Shown here one piece after another: positions 56,641-64,000 of a stretch of DNA of 64,000 bases. This stretch comes from Lithospermum erythrorhizon (taxonomy: Eukaryota; Streptophyta; Magnoliopsida; Boraginales; Boraginaceae). Location of the stretch: positions 172,851-236,850 of the forward strand of contig JADFUC010000662.1 of the NCBI GenBank assembly GCA_019722365.1, read 5' to 3'. The first letter of the stretch is position 1. Every line of letters begins with the position of its first letter. The translations under genes were made by a program, and so were the position numbers. A model generated the notes under the pieces. It made no database searches. It saw only the letters and a list, made by a program, of their open reading frames with translations, and was not told where the DNA came from.

Positions 56641-58762
56641 TATAGTTATTCATAGCTATTAGATTATAACGTAAGATATGTAAAAATAATACGCTTTAGT
56701 TATTCATGTCATAATAGGTAATTCTAAAATCATATAATACACCAATACCCGGTGGCTTACAATCCCACCGAACGCATTAAGCATACTTTCTCCAAGATCC
56801 TACATGACTATGAATCGGACGGCATCATGCATATTTCACTTAATCACATAGGTATAAGGCAACATCACCAATCATGACCTCATATGACCATCATGACTCT
56901 TGGCCAATTAAAGTTCATCTTAGACTGTGATAAGGACTCCTTTTGTCAATGGGTCTAGTCCCGCACTCAAAGTCACCGCTCAAGTAAATCCAAGCTCCAC
57001 CGACATAGAGTCATGTTGGATGTTTATAGCCCAAGTCCTATACTTTGGGAAGCGTATAAATATCCCATTGGAAAGAACCTTAAGTATGATACGCTCACAA
57101 ACCCGACAGTCCTCACACAACGAGACTCAAATCTAACTTGTGAGTCAAATGACAATACTACTTAATTTATGGTGATTAATTATCTTTAACCAGCCTTATA
57201 ATTAACTTAATCATATATACATACAAGCGCCTATATATAACATAAATTACAAGTACAAATATAACACTAATAAAGGCTCGTGATATGACCTATAAAATCT
57301 GGGACTAGCTTCTAAATTATGCCTACTCTACCGATGCATCTCTATCATCCACCAAGCCTCTGACAGTTCCAATTTTTCAATTAATTATATTTACATTAAA
57401 TAATAATAAATTAAAATCTCTCTACCCATTTATCTTAGGCAAAGATTAATCAGGCCGTATTTCTCAAAAATTCATCTAAGTCATATCACTTATCTCTTTC
57501 TAATCCATTATCAAATATATATATCATGCATTTCTCAATATCCAATAATAGTAATTTAAAGCATGTTATTATAATAGACAAGAATAATATTTTAAAAGCA
57601 CACAAATAATCTAAATAAATATATCATCAAATGAAATATATAATTTAATTGCATAAGTGTAAAATATTCACTTAAACTATTTTAAGTGTTTTAACAATTA
57701 ATATTAAATAATAAGTATTTCTAAAAATACTATTTATCTAATTTATACTTTTAATAAAATTTAATTTCAGATTATATGTTATTAAGAAATTTCAATTATC
57801 AAATAATATAGATTTTTAATTTAATTAAATCTAATCAAATTAGGATTAATTAATTAATAGTCTTTATATTAATAAAATATCAAATATCAATTAAAATAAC
57901 CTCTAATCAAATTAGAACTATTAAAAATAGTTAAAATTAAATTAATTAAACAAATTTTCAACATGAAATTAATTTATAATAATTTTAATTGTTATCTAAA
58001 TATTAATTTGAGCAAAATAACGGTTAAACAATTTAAAAACCAAAAACAAGCCAAACAAGGCCTAGGCAAATCACCTAAACCATTAAGTCACAAGATGCTA
58101 ACCCTAAATGTACCTAATTCAAAGAATCAAAGCCTAAACAAAATTTCAAATTCAAGAATCGAACGCTATGTTCTCAGACGCCCAAAATAATCTCGACGCC
58201 CAGCGAGGCGACAAAAAGCCGACAAGCTACTAATGACATCATCAGGTGATGGCAGTGTTGATGTCATCAGTGACATGGTGTGCCGACGCGGCAATTGGAG
58301 CCGACGCATCCACGCGATGACGCCGGCACGTCGATTCTCGATCAACCGAGTCAACTCGGTAAAACTCGGTAAAGCCACGCAACATGGAAGACACTATCTT
58401 TGACTATTTTAGGGCTGATGTCATACTGACATCATCCCTAACGCTTCCGCACGCTTCTAGAATAGTTTTTAAACGACGCTTTTAATCGATTCGAATCGAA
58501 CCGATATAATTTTTGCTCAAAAATTCTTAGAAAGTTCATAAAAACCAAAAAATATTTCTAATTTTAACTACATTAATTATTTTCGAAAATCATTAATAAT
58601 TAATCATATTTGATTATTTAGTTAATATCATACTTCTACGTCCGAATTAAAATTATTCAATTACAATTCAAAACATATAAAATTGTGATTCGAGAATACA
58701 TAAACTGATTTCTATGCATTTAATTATGTAATTACAATTGTGAGTCTCGCTAATGATGCCAT
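56641..58762 (-). other. Inner copia upstream region: decayed gag, leader or another insertion
   Basis: No gag motif could be found. The part 56740-57170 is less AT-rich and has an inverted repeat CGGTGGCTTACAATCCCACCG at its start; 57380-58000 is extremely AT-rich. The GC-rich patch 58185-58385 contains TGACATCATCAGGTGATGG and related words. At 58745-58762 is the worn primer binding site. Confidence 0.4.
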
Positions 58763-59597
58763 TGTTGGGTTTATGGATTAAAATAATAATTACAAAAGTG
58801 TCAGAACTACTTCCATTCTATTTTAATGTAATAAAAAGAATAAATATGCATCAAAATTCCTTTCTTCAGTGGGATTTCTAAATCTTAATAAATCTGAGGA
58901 GAATTCAACTTATCAACGATTTTCTAAGAATAGTCCACATCAACGTATAAACGAACCTCGTGAGCTTCACTAGAGCTCTTTAAAAATATTAAATTGTGTA
59001 AGAGGTCAAGGTGGATTCCCACCATCGGGTCGACTAAAGATGAAGGAGAGAAAGAATTCTCAACTTCAAAAGTTGAAAGAATTGGTGCAAGTTTTTCATC
59101 TCCAAAAGTGGCCTTTATATAAGGCTCAAAATCCCTACTTTTAAGGCTTTCAAAGAGATGTGGTGAAACTCTTCCACCTCCTTAAGAAGAACATTCTAGA
59201 ATTCTTCTAAAAAGAAGATTCTAGAACTCCCATTCTTTATCTCCAGTTTATAGTTCTATGGGGTGATTTCCAACAATTGAAATTTCACCCCAATATTCTT
59301 ATACAGTTATATTTTAAACCCCGAAAGTTATAATTAAATTATAGTTCGATTTCGTTGTTGTGTGTGACCTCTTAGGCTCGATCGAAATTAGCAATATATT
59401 AATTTATGTTTAACCGAACATCATATTAATATATAGATTATGAGCGGACTCTAGTAAGCCATCATAACCCCTAATCTCAATCGAGTTACTTAATATGTCG
59501 ATTGTCCATCAATTGAAACATATCCAAAGTTATTATTATTTAAATGTAATAATCGGTTGTACAATATAATTGTTCAACGGACATATATTTATGAGCC
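58763..59597 (-). repeat. Inner copia 5' LTR
   Basis: Begins TGTTGGGTTTATGGATTAAA. It is near-identical to the left LTR across most of its length. Its outer end, which should read like TTCCAACA, is lost, and the sequence passes into outer-copia gag near 59597. Confidence 0.8.
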
Positions 59598-59770
59598 GAC
59601 CTATTTTTCTTCTTCTATTCTTCATCCGTTGTTGTTGCAGGTTTCTTCTGGCACGACGCCTAGCCTCGTTGATCGAAAGATATCCACAACCTCGCACTGC
59701 CACATTCCAAAGTTGTTAGTTCCATTGAACTTCTCCACTTCGAAATTCATGATTCGTCCCATTTTCCCAA
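59598..59770 (-). pseudogene. Outer copia gag start
   Basis: The minus strand from about 59762 reads MGRIMNFEVEKFNGTNNFGM followed by WQCEVVDIF and VPEE. This is the standard N-terminus of a copia gag (FEVEKFNGxNNFGLWQ), lying just after the primer binding site (59785-59796). It is cut off after about 50 codons by the inner element. Confidence 0.85.
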
Positions 59771-59796
59771 TCGTATCGGGCCTATTGATACCAATT

Positions 59797-60150
59797 TGTT
59801 GTGCGGAACCTACATCAAATGGTTATAAACACGAACAGAATAAAAGAAACTAAACAATAACAAACAACGATCACAAACGATAAAGAAATGGATACATGAA
59901 TTTAACGTGGTTTAATCCTAGGCTAGTCCACAGAGGAAAGAGAAATATTATTACTAAATAGTTGAGGAATTACAATTGTGAATGCACTAAAAAGTAACAA
60001 GAGTCATTTCACTATAAAACAAAATCCATTAACTATTGGTGAAAGGAATATACTAATACTAAAGGTTTATTTATATGTACAAGTATAAGCTTATTCTATC
60101 AAAGCTTTAGATGTGGTATTGTCCTTTCTAAAACTTAAGCCTATTTAACA
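59797..60150 (-). repeat. Outer copia 5' LTR
   Basis: 354 bp, the partner of 43888-44253. The adjoining minus-strand primer site AATTGGTATCAA confirms that this is the 5' end. Confidence 0.85.
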
Positions 60151-60513
60151 AACACTAAAATGGATATTTTGGGAGATTACCAGTTTGTAAAATCATTAGA
60201 ACATGGATGTATTTAGTAATACAAATGAGCGTTTTGCGGAAACAACATAAAGAAATGATTATCAATGTTTTATATCTGTATCAATTATTAAATACGTGAT
60301 TAAGTTAAAATTTAAAGTTTATTGTTGTAACGATTCGCCCCTGTGTCGTCGCCTGATGGAGAATCATTATAATCCGAACACCGTGAGTCACCAAACCGAT
60401 GGACGACTCAGCTTTAAAAACTACTGCTTTCATCCAAAAATTTGATTTCCATTAATATTCTCAAAATAATAATAGCTTTAAAATTTTACAAATCCATCGT
60501 GTGATATCTAACC

Positions 60514-60520
<7 letters not shown>

Positions 60521-60548
<28 letters not shown>
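60521..60548. repeat. (AT)n microsatellite
   Basis: Fourteen TA dinucleotides inside the large gypsy LTR. Confidence 0.95.
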
Positions 60549-60550
<2 letters not shown>

Positions 60551-61139
60551 ACATATCCTTAATAATAGTAATGACAAAGTTACAAAGAGAATAAGTAATA
60601 CCGAATACAAAGTCACAACCGACAAGGCTAAAGTTTGAAAATAACAAAGTACAACAATCAAAAAACAATTGACAACACATCAAAATCAGACTGTGAGATC
60701 CTCCACACCCGATGCTCACCTAGCCACTGAACAAAACTCAAACGCTTCGCTCAACTGCCAACCGGCACAAATGAAAATGCCGCCCATATCGAAAGTGGGT
60801 GTAAGTCATGTTTAGTGAACACTTAACATTGTGGGTGAACTTACCATACGGAACGAGACAGACAATATTATAATAGCCCAACATGAATGAATTACGATAT
60901 ATATTCAGACTACCTAATAAAGTCATACAATAGATTCTAAAGAAGTCTCTGCATAACATGTCAAGATATACTGTAAGGTCTCAATAAAGCACACAAACAC
61001 CCAAAATAAAATCATATAGACTCATCAACGACTATAACTCTAGTCATCATCTTCTATCTCTCATATCTCCACAAATATACCAACCTCTACAAGCATATAC
61101 TCAATCGCCTACCTCAAGGAATTGATCAACCGCTAATAA

Positions 61140-61360
61140 ACACCGCTTTTATACCAAGATAAGGCCAAACCGCACATCTATACCGTAGTATAGGCCACAC
61201 CGACAATGCACACAAGAAAGCGATCATAGTGACTCATACCGCCTTTATACCACAAGATAAGGCCAAACCGCACGCCCATACCGTAGTATAGAAATAATAA
61301 TCGACAACGCACACAAAGAAAGTGATCAAAGAGTCATACCCGCCTGAAATGTAGTATAAG
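61140..61360. repeat. Tandem repeat of about 100 bp inside the gypsy LTR
   Basis: Units begin near 61140, 61237 and 61337, each around ACCGC(C/T)TTTATACCA or a variant, followed by AGATAAGGCCAAACCGCAC and, later, ACACA(A)GAAAG(C/T)GATCA. The third unit is partial. Confidence 0.8.
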
Positions 61361-62918
61361 GCCAATGGCCACCTACCCCATGGTGAAGGAGAGTCACTCT
61401 AAATTCCCTAATCATCCCAAATATAGTCAAATCCCGAGTACTCAAGTCACCTCAAGTCATACATAACTCTAACCATCACCTCTCAATAACCATCTACTCT
61501 ACTCCCAAACAATATCCAAGCACACAAATTAACATCTCACAATCGTAAGTCAAACACACACCGCCGACAAGGCCATGTAAATACATAAATGGCTGCGTCA
61601 CGTAAATAAGAAATATGTTGGGAGTTCAAGCTATTACTTACCTAAAGTAATCTTCAACGCCACAGAATATAATCACATAATCATATCATGGCTCACACAA
61701 ATGAATCACACAATCATACAACAATTACATGTATATCATTCTCACGTAATCATAACACAATGACATGTACATCATTCACACAAATTTAAAGTAAGTACAA
61801 AACGTAACACCCACAGATAAGTACTCACCCTCCGCTAGCTACCACAAAACCGCGAACACAATCACGGTAACGCCCTTCCCACGATCAACGCCTAACAAAA
61901 CACCTTAAAGTATATAATCAAAAACCTACATAATACCATGCTCTAGAAGACAATCTCTACCAACCTAGTGGAACTATTTCAAACGGTTCAAAATGACGGG
62001 GAGAAACAACGAATTAATAATCCCGCCGACACAACCCATTCCAAGCCTCTCCCCCGCTAGAATTCCACCTTATTACTTTAATATTTCATATCAACTTATA
62101 AGTCATTCTAATTAACCCTCAAGTCCATAATTAACAACCTATACTCCAAAATATCGACATAACTCAACTTGAAATAAATTCTTCAACCTAACTCCCTTTA
62201 ATCAATTTTAAATCACCATTTTAACATCACAACAAATTCAATAAAGTGTCCCAATTAAACTCCCTACATTTGAAGTCTTATAAAAATATCAACCCAAAAA
62301 TTCAACCTAAACCTAGAAAAGTCAACTTTAATTATAACCTCCTCAAAGACCTCTTAAGTCACAATTCACGCTTATATACATCATAGCATCCATAACAAAC
62401 TAAGATTCATCATAAAATTGAATTATGTAAAAAGTTAACTAAAAGTCAACCTCAAAATCAAGCAAAACGCTATTTTCTTACCTCAAAATCATAGGGAAGA
62501 CGTTGGAAAACCTTAATAATCGACTCCTGAGATCTTTATACGCAACAAAGTTGAAGAACGGAAGAGAAAATCTTGTCTTCGCTTTCAAAGGAAAGGTCTC
62601 GGCTAAATGAGGAAGAGAAGAAGAAGATTTTGTGTTTTTTAGAAGATAAGGATGGATGATGATAACTAGTTCTAAGTCATGAAAAAACCGCATTGTGAGT
62701 TTCAGGCCTCGAAATCACGCGAATCGAGCTATCGAACGACTTTAACGATCTATAACTTAACTCCGAATTGTCCCCAAATATTACTACTAAATTATAAATT
62801 GTATTCTAATAAATAATTCTATTAAATAATATTATTATCGTAAATTATTTATACTATGTCCCGAGTCCCACCACCTAATCAAACTTAAAATTTTTTTAAA
62901 ACATAACGGGTTATTACA

Positions 62919-63259
62919 ATCTACTCACTTATTAAAATTTCAATTTAAATTTAACAACCCAACAACCAAGAAAGAAAATATATTGTAACACAAAATCAAA
63001 CATCACATAAAATAAAAAGCAATACTAACTCCACTCTCACAACCGTGGAACGATCCACCCCATTTCTCACATCCCTATCGATAACCTGGCGCCTCTCATC
63101 TCGCCGTTTAATGCTAATATTCATCCACAAGCACCGGTCGAATCCTCATATGGGCGAAAATCTCCCTCGTCAAGCACGATATCAAAATCGACTCCCAAAT
63201 GTTTTCATCTCTCCTCGGGTCCTTTCACTTCCCTTTCTACTCCGTATCACCGCTACATT
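62919..63259 (-). other. Junction between gypsy RNase H and LTR, integrase absent
   Basis: About 340 bp where 1-1.5 kb of integrase and chromodomain sequence would be expected. No integrase motif is readable. The end next to the LTR has no good polypurine tract. Confidence 0.5.
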
Positions 63260-64000
63260 TGCCTTCCCTCAAGGCGGTACTCAATAGTCAAGTCATAATC
63301 ACTGATGAACTCCATCCACCTCTCGCCTCAAATTCAAATCTCTCTCGCATCGGTAGATACTTCAAACTCTTATGATCAGTAAAAATCTCGCATTTAACCC
63401 TATACAGATAATGTCTCCACAATTTCAACGCAAAGACTGTCAATAGCTCAAGATCATGGGTCGGATAGTCTTTTCTCGTGATTCCTCTCAATTGTCGGAA
63501 GCATAGGCACCACTCTTCCCATTCCGTGACGTAACACACTTAAGCCCGACGCTAAGCACGCTATAAATCACGAGCCCTCGAACTGCATCAGACGCTAACA
63601 CTGGAGTCAGAACAACTTCCCCTTTAGTACCTCGAAACAATCCTAACAATCATCATCCCAAATAAACGGAACTCCTTTTCCGTCAACCCGTCAATGGCAT
63701 CGCAATCAAAGAAAAGTCCTCATGAATCTCCTCAGAATAACCAGCCTAACCCGAAGAAACTCCTAACCTCGCTCACACTCGCCAGACGCCCCAATTGTTC
63801 ACACCACCTTCGTGGATCAACACAAATACCCTCTACGTAAATAACATGACCCAGAATTGCATTTCGCCAACCGTAACTCACATTAAGAAAACTTGGCATA
63901 ACCGCGCTGCCTCTGCTGTCCTCAACACAATCTACGAACGCCTCTCATGCTCCTCCTCCCTACAATATAAGCAATACGTAACTGAACGAAGTACAATGAT
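63260..64000 (-). pseudogene. Gypsy (chromovirus-like) reverse transcriptase end and RNase H, runs off right edge
   Basis: From the right edge leftwards: RLYAKFS-type sequence and a damaged FLGHVI near 63860, and EVRSFFGLAGYYRRF-like sequence near 63760 in shifted frames. The clear frame 63539-63288 follows, with [40 protein letters not shown] and [10 protein letters not shown]. These are the connection and RNase H domains; the ASRQL motif reads FRQL. The rest of the element, including gag, protease and the 5' LTR, lies right of the window. Confidence 0.85.

Larger units (their letters stand above)
45496..59597 (-). mobile_element. Inner copia element, minus strand, with further insertions
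   Basis: LTRs of about 850 bp at 45496-46358 and 58763-59597 share long near-identical blocks (ACTCTTCCACCTCCTTAAGA, GAACATTCTAGAATTCTTCT). On the minus strand, GGCAAGTGGGAG next to the left LTR is a polypurine tract, and ATGGCATCATTAGCG beside the right LTR is a worn primer site. Protease, integrase and reverse transcriptase remnants lie between, in correct minus-strand order, interrupted by a solo LTR and by a gypsy segment. It splits the outer copia. Confidence 0.75.
43888..60150 (-). mobile_element. Outer copia element, minus strand, carrying nested insertions
   Basis: Two LTRs of about 360 bp start TGTTGTGCGGAA and end in AACA, at 43888-44253 and 59797-60150. Beside the right one, the minus strand reads AATTGGTATCAA, the usual copia primer site for initiator tRNA-Met. 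Beside the left one it reads TTAGGTGGAGATT, a polypurine tract. Gag start is next to the right LTR, and reverse transcriptase/RNase H next to the left one. Everything between is occupied by the inner copia element. Gag's remainder, protease, integrase and the first part of reverse transcriptase are missing. Confidence 0.8.
60326..62918 (-). repeat. Large gypsy LTR, 2.6 kb
   Basis: On the plus strand it starts TGTAACGATTCGCCCC and ends ACGGGTTATTACA, TG...CA as expected. It has no coding content. The part from 61430 on matches the truncated LTR at 33.4-34.9 kb. It contains an (AT)n run at 60521-60548 and a tandem repeat at 61140-61360. Its size fits the long LTRs of Tekay/del-type chromoviruses, and the neighbouring RT/RNase H agrees. 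Confidence 0.75.

Noticed and set aside
1..64000. tRNA, rRNA or organelle-derived genes
   Set aside because: No cloverleaf with the conserved GTTCRANNC box in context, and no rRNA core words, were noticed on either strand. The only tRNA-related sequences are primer binding sites of retrotransposons.

Overview
This is nuclear plant DNA, most likely from a eudicot. It is AT-rich and gene-poor, and most of it is transposable elements nested inside one another. Only one ordinary host gene is supported: the 5' half of a plant BRO1-domain-like gene on the minus strand at the left edge. Its five visible coding exons have clean GT-AG introns and join in frame. Its 5' leader appears to have two more introns and a small upstream reading frame. 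The species cannot be named from the sequence.

Layout. 1-3.3 kb: the BRO1-like gene and its promoter side, with an (AT)n run. 3.5-7.4 kb: a Stowaway-type MITE, an unrecognised retroposed cDNA bounded by an exact 14-bp target-site duplication, and a possible hAT-type remnant. 7.5-19.7 kb: a plus-strand Ty1/copia element (copia-1) whose RNase H region is split by a second plus-strand copia element (copia-2) with three LTR copies. 19.7-33.4 kb: a decayed CACTA (En/Spm) transposon. It has degenerate ends, subterminal motifs, arrays of AT-rich repeats, a minus-strand TNP2-type transposase pseudogene, a second minus-strand gene region and an inserted solo LTR. 33.4-35.7 kb: remnants of large gypsy LTRs. 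36-41 kb: a ULP1-like protease pseudogene, a plus-strand gypsy-type LTR, a CACTA-like terminus and a second MITE. 41-43.9 kb: little that can be named, apart from an LTR-like promoter region and an inverted repeat. 43.9-60.2 kb: an outer minus-strand copia element (LTRs about 360 bp, PBS and PPT visible) carrying an inner minus-strand copia element (LTRs about 850 bp). The inner element itself contains a Tat/Athila-type gypsy segment and another solo LTR. 60.3-64 kb: a 2.6-kb gypsy LTR followed by minus-strand reverse transcriptase and RNase H of a chromovirus-like element that runs off the right edge.

Every transposon protein seen is broken by stops, frameshifts or deletions, so no element here looks able to move on its own. 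The order of insertion can be partly read from the nesting: copia-2 is younger than copia-1, and the inner copia is younger than the outer one. The solo LTR near 30 kb is younger than the CACTA element. I did not find a new biological system. The most checkable novelties are the unidentified retroposed transcript, the repeat arrays of the CACTA element, and the spliced upstream reading frame of the BRO1-like gene. Family assignments rest on remembered protein motifs read by eye; no database search or alignment was run.
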